A DNA stretch of 64,000 nucleotides. Source: Flaccisagitta enflata (lineage: Eukaryota > Chaetognatha > Sagittoidea > Aphragmophora). The position numbers and the translations under genes were made by a program. This document shows positions 11,092 through 25,528 of the stretch, one piece after another. The notes below the pieces were generated by a model. That model searched no databases. It was not told the origin of the DNA and saw only the letters and a list, made by a program, of their open reading frames with translations. Numbering within the stretch: position 1 is the stretch's first letter; each line of letters opens with the position of its first letter. Location of the stretch: positions 23,560,001 to 23,624,000 of the forward strand of contig OZ231128.1 of the NCBI GenBank assembly GCA_965153355.1. Direction: 5' to 3'.

Positions 11092-11967
11092 AAAAAACGA
11101 TAGCAACTTGCAGATTGCACCATTGATTAGCTCTTGAGCTCTAGTTTTATAATCTCATGAGTTTTGGGTCAAATTTACAAAGCAAAGTGGCCCGATTTTG
11201 AGCTCAAAATGACCAAACTTACCAAAAAATGACATTTCATCATACCCACTGATCTTTGAAGCTCTGCCAAATCTGAATGCTTTTACATATTGACATGGCG
11301 ATTGCACCATTGGTTAGATCTTGAACCGTAGTTTAATTTGCTCATGAATTTTTTGTCTTTTTCTATCTCGGAAGTGCCCAAATTGTTTGACCTAAGTAGC
11401 CAAAATGGCGAAAAAATTCACTTTTTAGCACCTGCTTCTAGAGTCTCCCATAGATTTTTAGGGTCATATCGATCAAAAATTTTAACAGATTCAGTTAGAG
11501 CATCAAAAAATCTTCAATTTGGTCACCTATTTCATCTAAATTTGTCAATTCAAAGCGGAGATATATCAAAAACTGTAAAAATGTCAAAATAGGCCACCAA
11601 ATTCACTGATAAAGTAACCTTCACACCCTTTCATCTTTGAATAGCTCTCAAATCTTAACAAAAAATGATAGCAATATGCGGATTGCACCACTGGCTAGCT
11701 CTTGAGCCCTAGTTTCACAATCTCATGGATTTCAGGTCAAATTTCAAAAGCGAAGTGGCCCCATTTTGAGCCCAAAGTGACAAAATTTCAGTATTTTCAC
11801 CACAACCACCTTGGAGAAGTGATGCATATAGGGATTTCGACAAAGGGTTTTATCAAGCTAAGATGATGAAAATTGTATTTTAGGCTCAGTACATCATGTA
11901 TCAAAATAAAAAAGGCTGACAAGTAGTGATATCCAAGTATTACAGTGCTTAAAGAAACGTATTACGC

Positions 11968-12237
11968 AGGTATACCGCTCCCTGTACCTGAGCAACTATG
12001 TAAATAAATGATCGGGGTCGTAAAAGATGTAAAAAAAAAAAAGTTTCAGCAGTGACGATAATGCAACAAAGTTACGTTAATAGGCCGTGAAGAATGGATT
12101 TCCTTAACCGTCGGGAAGTAAGAAGGCCGCACAAACTTCGTTCGTGTTAAAGAAAGAAAGAAAATCAGTCATCCATGGTTCGTTGATGGTCAGCTTTACT
12201 TTTTTGACCTGCTTAAAATTAAAGTTATGTGAGAACT
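11968..12237. other. Stretch with no supported gene
   Basis: Ordinary mixed sequence with a short A-run. Nothing is recognised. Confidence 0.5.
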
Positions 12238-12493
12238 AGTCAACCAAGGATCACACTTGGTCAGCGGTACCCGATGCCCTGCTTAGAGTGATTAGCTGAA
12301 GAAGTGGAGTAAGATCAGGGCAGCGGCCTAAAAGGGCTGCTGTCCTGAAAGACACAGAGGTGAATTTCCATATGTCCTGAGAGGGCGTATTCGAGGCCTA
12401 AGGAGCAAATTTTCCATCATAACTATTCAATAGGAGTTTTGCCTTTTCTGAATTCCTCGTCATTTTGCCATGTTATTTAATGGGCCGCTGCCC
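12238..12493 (+). mobile_element. E-family element, degenerate
   Basis: GGTCAGCGGTACCCGATGCCC, then AGGGCAGCGGCC. The end is GGGCCGCTGCCC followed by AAAAA. The inner minisatellite is short or lost. Confidence 0.7.
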
Positions 12494-12977
12494 AAAAAGT
12501 AAGCGGCTCCTCGAACTTGGAGGTTTTGAACGGGTTTGGGTGACCAGGTTTTGACTTTAGGCTAGCATTTGGCTTGGACGGCAGATTTCATGTTTCACTC
12601 AACAACTTCAAGAGAGTTAATGTTAGGCCCAAGAGGGCAATATTTGAGGCCGATTTGGTTATTCTTGTCTCTTTTCGTTGGAAATCACATTGCCAGATTG
12701 GCTTTTGCAGTTCCGTAGAAACAGATGCGTTAAAGCGAAATAAGCTTACATTTTGATAGGCTCTTGCCTCTAAACCGTTTGAGATACAGACCTGGAATTG
12801 ATCTAGAATCAAAGATTTTGCGTAATGCAACATGAAAGCAGCCAAGAGTTGATTATGCTGATGGTTTTTCCTCAAATGCCACCAGCGCAAGGTGACTCTA
12901 CAATGGCACCATTATCTCGAGGAAACGACCTTGAATCAGCAAGGATGAGGAGGAACAGAAGGAAAATTGAGAGCACA

Positions 12978-12979
<2 letters not shown>
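12494..12979. other. Stretch with no supported gene
   Basis: Both strands have open frames here, but I found no start context, splice pair or domain that favours one of them. Confidence 0.4.

Positions 12980-13059
<80 letters not shown>
12980..13059. repeat. (GA)n microsatellite
   Basis: Uninterrupted GA run. The following 13060-13607 holds no supported gene. Confidence 0.98.
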
Positions 13060-13062
<3 letters not shown>

Positions 13063-13605
13063 TGGACAGCGAGGCAGTGAGGCCTCGGGTCAGAAAGACA
13101 GGAAGAAAAAGATGGAGACAGAGGGAGATACAATGCGTGGTCTGAATGAGAGAGTTAGAGTGAAGAATGGATACAAGGTAGTCAATCATTTGATAACATA
13201 TGGTTCTTCTAGGATGGGTGGGTTGTAGCGGGAGAAAACGCAGTGGACTACTGGTTAAAAGAATCGGTGTCAAAGTGGGCTATACTTCCTTGACACCCCG
13301 TTACCATTCTTGAGGGCTTTATCATGAGCTCTAACGTAAATTTTGAGCCTTGCTGCCCAAATTTGCAGCCCTATGGTCTGGAATCCAAGTCTAAAGATGA
13401 TGAAACCATGAGCCAAGAAAAAAAGAGGACTTAAGTAAGGATAGAAGAATAAATGCGGAATCAAGAATTAGGTAACAACGAGAGAAAAAAAGGAAAGGTT
13501 GGAAAAGAAAAGGAAAGGAAAAAATCAGCAGCAAGTCACAGAAAACTACAGAAAAGCGAAGTGACACACGAAGTAGGAAAAAGACATGGAGACAAGCGAC
13601 TTGGA

Positions 13606-13838
<233 letters not shown>

Positions 13839-13950
13839 TTGAGGAGACTGACAGGTGGAGTCGCGGAATCGGAATTAGATTCCGTTCTTTTCAGTCACGT
13901 GCATTCGTTCACTCGTTTCAGTCAGACACTCTGTTAGCGTTTTAACTTTT

Positions 13951-14137
13951 ACTCTATAACCCGTCGGATGGTTGGTCAGCTGGATGATCGGTTCGATGGT
14001 CTGTCCATAACGCTTTTCTTTTTCGGCCTATATGGGCAGTTTTAGCATTACTTCTGCCAAAATACTTGGTTAGCCTTTTTGATCACCACCCCTGCCCACC
14101 GGCAAGCGGCTTGGGTAGCCTTGTGTCCGGCCTTGTT
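13951..14137 (-). mobile_element. Helentron-like element, subfamily A, degenerate
   Basis: The hairpin is lost, but ACTCTATAACCCGTCGG and a GGTC-type run remain. They are followed by CCCCTGCCCACCGGCAAGCGGCTTGGG and GTGTCCGGCCTTGTT. Confidence 0.7.
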
Positions 14138-14716
14138 CTTTTTGTAAATTGGTCAATTCAACTATTACTCGTTTGATGAATCACTGGCCAACGAGTCATC
14201 ATGCGCTAACCGTTAAACTTTAGCACATACTGTAAAGTCCCTTCTTGCATTTTTTGCAATGTGCATGTAGTTTTCGCAATGTGCCGTTCATAGATATTAT
14301 CACGTTCATAGATATTATCACAGATATCATGTCAGCCTACTTGCCAACATGCATATACAATCAACGCCCCGCAACAAAGGATGTCAAGGAACCAACAAAT
14401 CTGATCTGTTATAGGCAAATCTCTGTTATTGCCATCATAAGGGACATACTATCTAGCTCAAAGGTATGGACACAAGCATTTAAGACAATATTTCTGCTTA
14501 GTAACAGGTCTTACAAAAAAAAGTAACAAATTTCCTAAGGAGATCTAAAGGAACTTGGTACTCTTTTATGTAAGACCCGTTATAAAAAATCGATAGGAAG
14601 ATTGATGAGATCTAGAAACTAGATAAAATTTCTGATTGAATAGCACCAACCGCATTATTTTAAGTTAAAGCATTTAGAAATGACAGACATAACAAGATTG
14701 CTACTTTGAATAAAAA

Positions 14717-15020
14717 ATGATTAAAAAATGCATTTCATTGATTAAAGATGGCGCTCCAGTATATTGTGCCACTACAATGACGCAATGGCACACAAAACAA
14801 GGCATCAACCTCATTGGTGGCTGGCCTGAAAATGACCCCAAGCTGAACTCCATTGAATTGCTTTGGTCTCAAATAAAGCAGCTTCAAAACAAAGATTGTT
14901 CAACGTTTGCTTCAAGGCTGAAAAAAGTTGCTCTAAAAATTTAGGAAAGATCTTGCCAATCTATCTCAAATCTCTCTACAAAAGAATGTTAAGGCGGTCG
15001 TTACTGCCCAAGAGGGACAC
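14717..15020 (+). pseudogene. Tc1/mariner-type transposase C-terminal remnant
   Basis: This would catalyse cut-and-paste transposition, but only the C-terminal catalytic part is left. The frame at 14717-14944 contains DGAPVYCATT, then GGWPENDPKLNSIELLW, the pattern around the second Asp and the final Glu of the DDE triad in this superfamily. Roughly 35 residues separate them, close to DD34E. The first Asp and the DNA-binding domain are not seen. After LKKVALKI a stop interrupts the frame. The matching tail (LGKILPIYLKSLYKRM) continues in the next frame from about 14940, so there is a frameshift. It is a dead fossil copy. Confidence 0.8.
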
Positions 15021-15088
15021 ACTTTATTTTAAATGTATTCTGGAATTATATTACGTATAATTTATTGAATAAATCAATCAATGCTTAT

Positions 15089-16471
15089 TAGGGCCAACGG
15101 TTTTTGCATCAAATCAATTGAACACCCCAGCCTGCAGCTTGTTTAAATAGACTATGTCTATACTGTTGAAAACTACTTGCTATATGACTTTTCTCCGTGA
15201 TTTAGAGGTGCCAGATTTGATATTTTGATCATAACTTGATGGTGGTTGTGGTAAAAATGTCAAATTTAGGTCATTTTGGCCACCAAATTGGGCCACTTAG
15301 CCTTAGAAATTGAACCTTTAATCCATGAGATTATAGAACTCTCAAGATCTCACCATGGTGCAATCTCATGTTTCTATCATTTGTTACATTTAAAGGCATC
15401 AAAGATGAAATCGAAAATTGCAGCTTCGCCAGAGGCAATTTTGACATTTTTCACAAATTTCAATATTTCGCGGCTTTGATGGACCAATCTGCATGAATGG
15501 TGATCAAACTGAAGAGTTTTTTTCTGTACTTAGCTGATGGTGGTTTTTGATCGATATTTCCCCAAAAATTTTAGAGACTGTAGAGCAGGTGCAAGTCATT
15601 TTTAAATTGATCAATTTTGATGAAAAATAGCCACTTCAATTATAAAGACTAAAATTATTAAATAGTATTGCTCAGGAGCAGCAGTAACAGGCGTGTCAAT
15701 ATGTTTTTGCATTTAGATTTCATAGAATTTCAAAGATTAGAATACCCAAAAATTGTCATTTTGACATACCCTTTGATCTTTGAAGTTCTATGAAATCTAA
15801 ATGCAAAAACATATTGACACGGGGATTGCACCGCTGGTTAACTTCTGAACAGTACTTTATCATGCATATGGATTTTAAGTATGTATTGGAAGTGGCCTGA
15901 TTTTTCATCCAAAATTGATCAATTTGCAAAAATAACTTTTTTGCACCTGCTTCTACAGTCTGAAATTCTTTGGGGGAATATTGAAAAAACTTTTACCATC
16001 AGCTAGAACAGGAAACTCTTCAATTTGATCAATTTCATGCAGATTGGTCCATCCAAAGCCACGAGAAATTTTGAAAAATGAAAAATGTGAAGATTGCCAC
16101 TGAGATTGAGCTTTTTTTACCCGATGTTATGTTTGATTTCTAATGAAGAAATTGAATCAAAATCTAAACGAATTATTAGAAACATATTGATTTGAACCAC
16201 TAGTGAGATCTTGAGCTCTAGTTTTATAATCTCATGGATTAAAGGTTCAATTTCTAAGGCTAAGTGGCCCAATTTGGCGGCCAAAATGACCTAAATTTGA
16301 CATTTTTACCACAACCACCATCAAGTTATGATCAAAATATCAAATCTGGCACCTCTAAATCACGGAGAAAAGTCATATAGCGAGTAGTTTTCAATAGTAT
16401 AGACATAGTCTGTTTAAAAAAGCTGCAGGCTGGGGTGTTCAATTGATTTGATGCAAAAACCGTTGGCCCTA
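15089..16471. mobile_element. hAT-like foldback with 8-base target duplication
   Basis: The ends are TAGGGCCAACGGTTTTTGC and its reverse complement. The whole 1,383 bases fold into one hairpin around 15755. ATGCTTAT occurs directly outside both ends (15081-15088 and 16472-16479). An 8-base duplication and a TAGGG terminus are the known signature of hAT elements. No transposase is present, so it must have been mobilised in trans. Its interior is a diverged form of the unit in the 7917-11967 foldback. Confidence 0.9.
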
Positions 16472-16511
16472 ATGCTTATCTTGTGTCTATACTTCTGAGC
16501 TAGATAGTAAA

Positions 16512-17399
<888 letters not shown>

Positions 17400-17680
17400 G
17401 ACACAAACACACAAACTCAGAGGAGAAAGAGGAAAAGAATACAGTTAGGAAGACACAGACGCAAAAGAGAGAATACAGAAAGAGTGAGAGAGAGAGCACA
17501 GTAACAGACGGACGAGGAGCAGAAGAGAGCAACGTTCTTTGATATGCCAGGTGACAGGCGCCATAATATGCAGAAGAATAATTTTATTGATTCTTCCCCT
17601 TGCTCATAAAAGCGACCGGAACAACCAAAGAAGCGCCAATGGCCGGCCCTTTGGTAGACTCAAGTGGAAAAGCCAGATAG

Positions 17681-17793
17681 CCGGATGAAGATGGAGGTAA
17701 CGGGATGAAGAAGGGGGTAACGGGATGAGGAAGGGGGTAACGGGATGAAGAAGGGGATGAAGAAGGGGGTAACGGGATGAAGAAGGGGTAACG
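17681..17793. repeat. Short minisatellite, ~20-base unit
   Basis: About five copies of GGGATGAAGAAGGGGGTAAC with length variants. Confidence 0.85.
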
Positions 17794-18078
17794 AAAGGGG
17801 GACCGATATCAACCAGTTTTGTAAATGCCAATCGGACGTATGACCAAGCCATGTGCAATCACGAGGCCGGTGGTGGGATATGATGGTTATGTGGAAAAAG
17901 ATCATTTCATTCATTTCAAAAATTTGATTTTACTCCGCTTAGGATTGATCCCTCTTTAAAACTCACTTTCGTTGGCCTAGTCATTGATTTCTTTTGACAG
18001 AAAATGATGTAATCCTTTTCGAGTTCACAAGCTAGTCCCGGCATTAAGCAGGAGAAAGAGAGAAAACAGCAAAAGACT

Positions 18079-18112
<34 letters not shown>

Positions 18113-18113
18113 A

Positions 18114-18160
<47 letters not shown>

Positions 18161-18216
18161 AAGACAGACAGACAGACAGACTAACAGACACACACACAGA
18201 CAGACAGACAGACACA
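18079..18216. repeat. (GACA)n microsatellite
   Basis: GACA tetramers with AAGA and CACACACA interruptions. Confidence 0.95.
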
Positions 18217-18741
18217 CCGACACACAGACAGATAGAAATACTGAAAGACAAAAAGAAAGATAGACAAAGAGAAAGACTGAAAGACAGACAGATAGAGTAA
18301 CAAACAGACAAAAAGACAGCTACAGTGGCAGAGACAAATCTAATACTGTCTGACAGCAAATCAAATTAAGCCCTTCTGACGGATATCCCACACTACCAAT
18401 TCACAGATGCTCGAGGCGGAATATTCATCTGCCTCGGTTAAAAAAAACCAAACCAGCCCTCAATTTTCAATCCATTCCCTCATCTTCATTTATCGGGCGG
18501 GACAGCCTCGCCTTCTCTAGACCAATTGACAATTATGCGTGATGAAAATGTTGTTTTCCACAATTTGACAGAGCAATTTCCATAATTTCGAAAATTTAAA
18601 CCCTTAATCATGGAAGAAAAAAGGAAAAAAATTCAATCATTTTTTTTTCACAGTCCGTTTTTTTTTGTGTGTCTCTCTAAATCTTCACGCTGATGACTTG
18701 GAATTCATTAGACACGAAAATAAAAAAGAATATAGATTAAG

Positions 18742-19009
18742 CAGTCTATGGACATTTCGGGATTTGTAGATATGTCAGCAGTTTGGTATATTTCAACCCG
18801 TTGAAATCTCTCATTCTGGCATATTTCAACAGGTTGAAATCTTTCATTCTACTGATATAAATCTTGTGGAATGAGAGATTTCAACGTGTTGAAATATGCC
18901 AAAATGAGAGATTTTAACCCGTTGAAATATGCCAGAATGAGAGATTTCAACGGGTTGAAATATACCAAACTGCTGACATATCTACAAATACCGAAATGTC
19001 CATTGACTG
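18742..19009. mobile_element. Palindromic element with TAAG duplication
   Basis: The ends are CAGTCTATGGACATTTCGG and its near reverse complement. TAAG lies outside both (18738-18741 and 19010-19013). The interior repeats a GAGAGATTTCAACGGGTTG palindromic unit in both directions. The terminus matches the element at 45314-45727. Confidence 0.85.
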
Positions 19010-19013
19010 TAAG

Positions 19014-19710
19014 GGAAAAGAAAAGAAGGAAGAAGAAAAGGAAACACAAAGAGGAAGGGAAAGAGAAAAATGACAAGAAGAAGGGGAAAAGGGTAAAGAA
19101 GATGGAAGAAAAAATAAGAAAAAGAAGAAAAAATGTAGGGAGGAAGAAGAGACAGACAATTTGCGATATGCCTAAGTCAGCTGAAATTGTGAGCTCTCCT
19201 GATCTATAGTAATTTGATTGTGACAACGTAATTGTATCAAGCCGGTAATTTGTCACTGCTTCATCTCGATCTAAATATCAGTTGTAAACGCATATTCTAA
19301 AAAGCGATCAACCCTTCTTCCAAGTAATGTTCGTCAATTGCCCCTGTTTTCTTTCCATAATTATGAAGTATGAACAAACTCGCATACACTCTTGTCCGTC
19401 CTTTGATATCTATGGGTTTGTCCGTCCGTTTTTAACTATGGGTTTTTCAGCCCGTTTGTAACTATGGGTTTGTTTGTCCATTTGTAACTATGGGTTTGTC
19501 AGTCTGCCATCTACGCAACCGTAAGAATTGCCGCACGTTTTTGCCTAGTGTCATTTTTATTGTCACCCACCATCAACTTTGAAATTGTTTGACTCATGAA
19601 CGAATTAGATAACCATTTAACCATTTAACGAGGTAGTGACCACCAGCGGGCCGTAATGACCCTGCCCATACCCCCTACCCATTGAAAATACCATCTTATG
19701 ATAGCCATCT
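19014..19710. other. Purine-rich stretch and a short minisatellite, no gene
   Basis: 19014-19160 is AAG-rich. 19413-19515 has four copies of a ~29-base unit built on TTGTAACTATGGGTTTGTC. No gene is supported. Confidence 0.6.
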
Positions 19711-19831
19711 AACCGTTTAACAATTTAACCATTTAACCATTTAACCATTTAACCATTTAACCATTTAACCGTTTAACCGTTTAACCATTTAACCATTTAA
19801 CCATTTAACCATTTAACCATTTAACCATTTA
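19711..19831. repeat. 8-base tandem array (CCATTTAA)n
   Basis: About fourteen octamers, some with CCGTTTAA. Two more copies lie at 19611-19628. Confidence 0.93.
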
Positions 19832-20480
19832 AGAATTCCATTTTTCTTATCCACTCGTTTTCCCTATCTTTTCCTCATTTCCACATTCAATAAAACAAAA
19901 TTGTCATTGACTGATATGAAGTGATGTCATCAACTGATATGAATTGATGTTATCTTTCAAACTGACGAACGACAATTGCTCATTGCGTCATTGCCTTTTT
20001 CAAATTTGAAACCTCGCAGTCGCGTGGTTTTTGCTTTCGGTTTTTGCCTTCGGTTCTGTTTTTTTTTCGCTTTCACATTCACTGTTTACCACTCAGACAA
20101 TTTCAGATTGAAAATAGAGAAAAGCAGTGAAATGAAAACCGCCTACCAACCCCAACCCCCATCTAACTTGCCAGTCATTTGAAAAATGCGCTCACGTTTA
20201 AACCAACTGTCACGTCTGAATAAAGTGTGCTTGATACAAAACTCATTGAAAAAGTACACAATGCGCGAGTTAAATTTCCGAGTTAAACTCTAAGCGCGGT
20301 AAAAGTGTAACAAATAAGAGAAGAGAAGGAAATAAAGAACGGTGAGGAAATAAATACTAAGTGCCTCTAATGTCTTTAGAAAATTGTAGACATAAAAATT
20401 GTACCCAAGTCTACATGGAAGCAGGGGGTACTGCAGACAGAATACTATCCCCTCGATAATTAGCTGTTTCACGATAACCG
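19832..20480. other. Stretch with no supported gene
   Basis: Mixed sequence with a short ATTGATG/CTGATATGAA repeat near 19910-19945. Nothing else is recognised. Confidence 0.4.
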
Positions 20481-20508
20481 CGCGGTGACGCCACTGACCA
20501 CGCCTAGC

Positions 20509-20798
20509 AAGAGAAAAAACGATGCCGCAACAGAAAAACAACAACAAATCAACGGCAGTAATACAGATGAAGAGAATCAAGCTCAACCATGGAGTATGGG
20601 AAAAGCTAAAGAAGGAGAAAAGGACGATCAACAACCAGATGGAAGAGATAGTGTTAAAGAAGAAGATGAAGACGAAAAAGAAAAAGGAGAAGGAGAAGGA
20701 GAGGAAGAAGAAGAAGAAGAAGAAGAAGAAGAAGAAGAAGAAGAAGAAGAAGAAGAAGAAGAAGAAGAAGAAGAAGAAGAAGAAGAAGAAGAAGAAGA

Positions 20799-20804
<6 letters not shown>
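20509..20804 (+). CDS. Possible acidic exon ending in a GAA/Glu array
   Basis: I do not recognise this protein. After a possible acceptor (CCACGCCTAG) the plus strand reads KRKNDAATEKQQQINGSN, then EKDDQQPDGRDSVKEEDEDE and a long poly-Glu run, with a stop TAG at the border of the TIR element at 20799. The non-repeat part looks like a charged, disordered protein region. There is no in-frame ATG, so an upstream exon would be needed. A second frame is also open here (ATG at 20522, Lys-rich), so coding status is unsure. Confidence 0.25.
20702..20798. repeat. (GAA)n microsatellite
   Basis: GAA triplets ending exactly at the left end of the TIR element at 20799. Confidence 0.97.
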
Positions 20805-22491
<1,687 letters not shown>

Positions 22492-22500
22492 GAAGAAGTA

Positions 22501-22514
22501 GAAGAATGAGAAGG

Positions 22515-22547
<33 letters not shown>

Positions 22548-22594
22548 AGAAGAAGAAGAAGAAGAAGAAGAAGAAGAAGAAGAAGAAGAAGAGA

Positions 22595-22626
<32 letters not shown>

Positions 22627-22730
22627 AGAAAAAGAAAAAGAAAAAGAAGGAGAAGGAGAAGGAGAAGGAGAAGGAGAAGGAGAAGGAGAAGGAGAAGAAG
22701 AAGAGAAAGAAAAAGAAGAAGAAGAATAAA
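22501..22730. repeat. Polypurine (GAA/GAAAAA/GGAGAA)n
   Basis: Three purine motifs follow each other: GAA triplets, AAAAAG hexamers, then AGAAGG hexamers. Confidence 0.95.
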
Positions 22731-23478
<748 letters not shown>

Positions 23479-23710
23479 CTTGTGGAAAAAGGTAAAAAAA
23501 AATAAAAAAACAAAGAAGCAAAGATAGTAGGGAGAAAAGAAAGACACAAAAAAAGACGAGGAAGAAATGACGGAAAAAAAGCTAAGAGGAAGATGAAGGA
23601 AATGGGGAAAAAACAAGAATAAGAAAACAATGGAGGTAGAAAAATTGAAAAAAAAGTAGAAGAAAAGAAAGATAGAAAAAGAAGAAGAAGAAAAAGAAGA
23701 AGAAGGTATA

Positions 23711-23800
23711 GAAGAAGAAGAAGAAGAAGAAGAAGAAGAAGAAGAAGAAGAAGAAGAAGAAGAAGAAGAAGAAGAAGAAGAAGAAGAAGAAGAAGAAGAA
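23711..23800. repeat. (GAA)n microsatellite
   Basis: Thirty perfect GAA triplets in a purine-rich surrounding. Confidence 0.97.
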
Positions 23801-24111
23801 TGAAACTATGAGTGAGACGAAAAAGGAAGACACAGAGGGAAATAGGGACAAGGACAAGGGAACAATAGAAAAAATTTATATGAATTAGATAACGCGAGTA
23901 TTATTGTTTCATCTCGACAGCGGGGATCTAACTCGATTCTCACGAAAAAAACAAAATCGATGTTGGAGAAAAATGAAAGCAAAACAAAGGGAGCCTTGAC
24001 GCTTTATAGAAATTGATTGAATGGAGAATATAAGAGCCGGATACAAACTGGTTGAAAAAGAGGGGAATAAAAGGCACACAGATACACGCATCGGCGCATA
24101 CACGGATGGAT

Positions 24112-24130
24112 ACACACACACGCACACACG

Positions 24131-24216
<86 letters not shown>
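24112..24216. repeat. (CA)n microsatellite
   Basis: CA run with CGCA interruptions at the left edge. Confidence 0.97.
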
Positions 24217-24217
<1 letters not shown>

Positions 24218-24316
24218 CCCCCGCCCCCTCCCCACACATATGTTTATCATATATGTCATTACGAAACATATTTGATTATATCGGTCATTTATTGCCAACG
24301 TACAGATGAACATTTA

Positions 24317-24805
24317 CACGCACTTGACTGAGTAACAACCTTCTTTATAACAACGTTGAGGCTCAAAATGTCAAAAAAATAAGAACATTTGTAGCAACAT
24401 CGTCAGCCTCAGAAAATCAAAAATATAACAACATTTCAGCCTCATGTCCAATCAATAATAACTTTTCTCTTAGATTCGCTATAATTTCCGTTGCATTCAA
24501 TTGTGACATGCGGCGGTTTTGAAGAAGGGGTGGCTTTTTCTTCTGTATTTTAGTTATAACAACATTTTGTTCCTTATTTCAAATGGTTGTTCTCCTTTAT
24601 TTCATTCCTACCCTAGATCCCTTTCATTCCAGAGAAAGCAGCAAAAGGAATGAAAGTACAGACATCCTAATCAATCGTTACATTAGAAGATTGATGAGAA
24701 AAAAATAACAACAGTTTAGCAACGGTTTGAGCCTCATATCGTCATTCAAATAACAACATTGAGCCTCAGAAAAAAATAACCCGTTGTTACTCAGTCAAGT
24801 GCGTG
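24317..24805. mobile_element. MITE with TA duplication
   Basis: The ends are CACGCACTTGACTGAGTAAC and its exact reverse complement, with TA outside both. The interior repeats AACATT/GAGCCTCA motifs in both directions. Its organisation resembles the MITE at 60666-61158. Confidence 0.85.
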
Positions 24806-24888
24806 TACATCGCAAGGAAAGGGATCGATTTTCTTTTTTTACAGGCTCTATAGAGCTCTCTTACTCTTGGATCCGATTTTGTGTTTTT

Positions 24889-25113
24889 AGTCGCGTGCTA
24901 CGCGACTCTATGAACCGCTATATCGGTAGGTCGGTCGGTCGGTCGGTCGGTCTGTCAGTCGGTCGGTCGGTCGGTCGGTCTCCGTTAGCTTTTTTCGGCG
25001 TTTTTGAGCATTTTTTGCATTACTGCTCCTGCTTTTAGTTGTTTTGTCTTTTGGTCTTTAGGTCTTTTAGTCTTTTAGTCTTCAAGACCGCACGCGACTA
25101 GTAACGGCCTTGT
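24889..25113 (-). mobile_element. Helentron-like element, subfamily A, first of a tandem pair
   Basis: Perfect hairpin AGTCGCGTGCTACGCGACT, GGTCGGTC run, CCGTTAGC, TTTTTGAGCATT and CTGCTCCTG. A short (GTCTTTTA)n insert replaces the usual CTGCCCACCC box. It then reads GCACGCGACT and CGGCCTTGTT. Confidence 0.88.
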
Positions 25114-25117
25114 TTTT

Positions 25118-25293
25118 AGTCGCGTGCACGTGACTCTACAACCCGTCGGTCGGTCGGTTGGTTCGTCACACTTTACTTTTTTTTATGATTTTATTTCTTT
25201 GACCTCACTGCTCTTGCCCAAATGGTCTGGTGACCTCAAAAATGGCCCCTGCCCACCCGCACGCGACTTCGGTAGCCGTGTATCCGGCTATGT
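25118..25293 (-). mobile_element. Helentron-like element, subfamily A, second of a tandem pair
   Basis: It starts four T residues after the previous copy ends. Hairpin AGTCGCGTGCACGTGACT, CCGTCGGTCGG run, CTCTTGCCCAAATGGTC, CCCCTGCCCACCCGCACGCG and GTATCCGGCTATGTT. Confidence 0.88.
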
Positions 25294-25528
25294 TTTAACT
25301 GTAGTCAACTAACAGTGTTAGCCAGGGGGAGTGAAAATCTAAATATTGGCAAAAAGTTTTGTTCTTGGTCCTAATGTATATTTATATGTTTGGTAAGATT
25401 ATTTAACAAAGATTTGACTCATTGGCTGGCCTTAGAGGGGCGCAAACATCATCAAATTTAGCCCTAGTCCACATGAAAAGTTTTGTCAGCTGATCTTTTC
25501 CATTCAAACGATTATAGCCAAGTCATTT

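Larger units (their letters stand above)
7917..11967. mobile_element. Giant foldback made of ~565-base tandem units
   Basis: The outer arms match in reverse complement (7917-7955 and 11923-11967, both ending in GTGATATCC/GGATATCAC). The left half repeats a unit at 7960 and 8529, recognisable by CCATGAGATTATAAAACTAG and GATATATCTCCGC. The right half carries the same unit inverted, for example around 11140 and 11700. Several younger elements interrupt it. The unit is shared, in diverged form, with the foldback at 15089-16471. No coding frame survives. Confidence 0.7.
14446..16511. repeat. Inverted repeat pair flanking the mariner remnant
   Basis: ACTATCTAGCTCAAAGGTATGG at 14446-14487 matches, inverted, CTTGTGTCTATACTTCTGAGCTAGATAG at 16474-16511. 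They may be the worn ends of the element that carried the transposase remnant between them. Confidence 0.45.

Noticed and set aside
12825-13145. Frame with MQHESSQELIMLMVFPQMPP start running into a GA array
   Set aside because: It has an ATG, but most of the length is the GA repeat and the remainder has no support. Both strands are open here.
18079-18216. Possible CRISPR-like array
   Set aside because: Repeats are pure tetramers without spacers. The same holds for all tandem arrays here, and the genome is eukaryotic.
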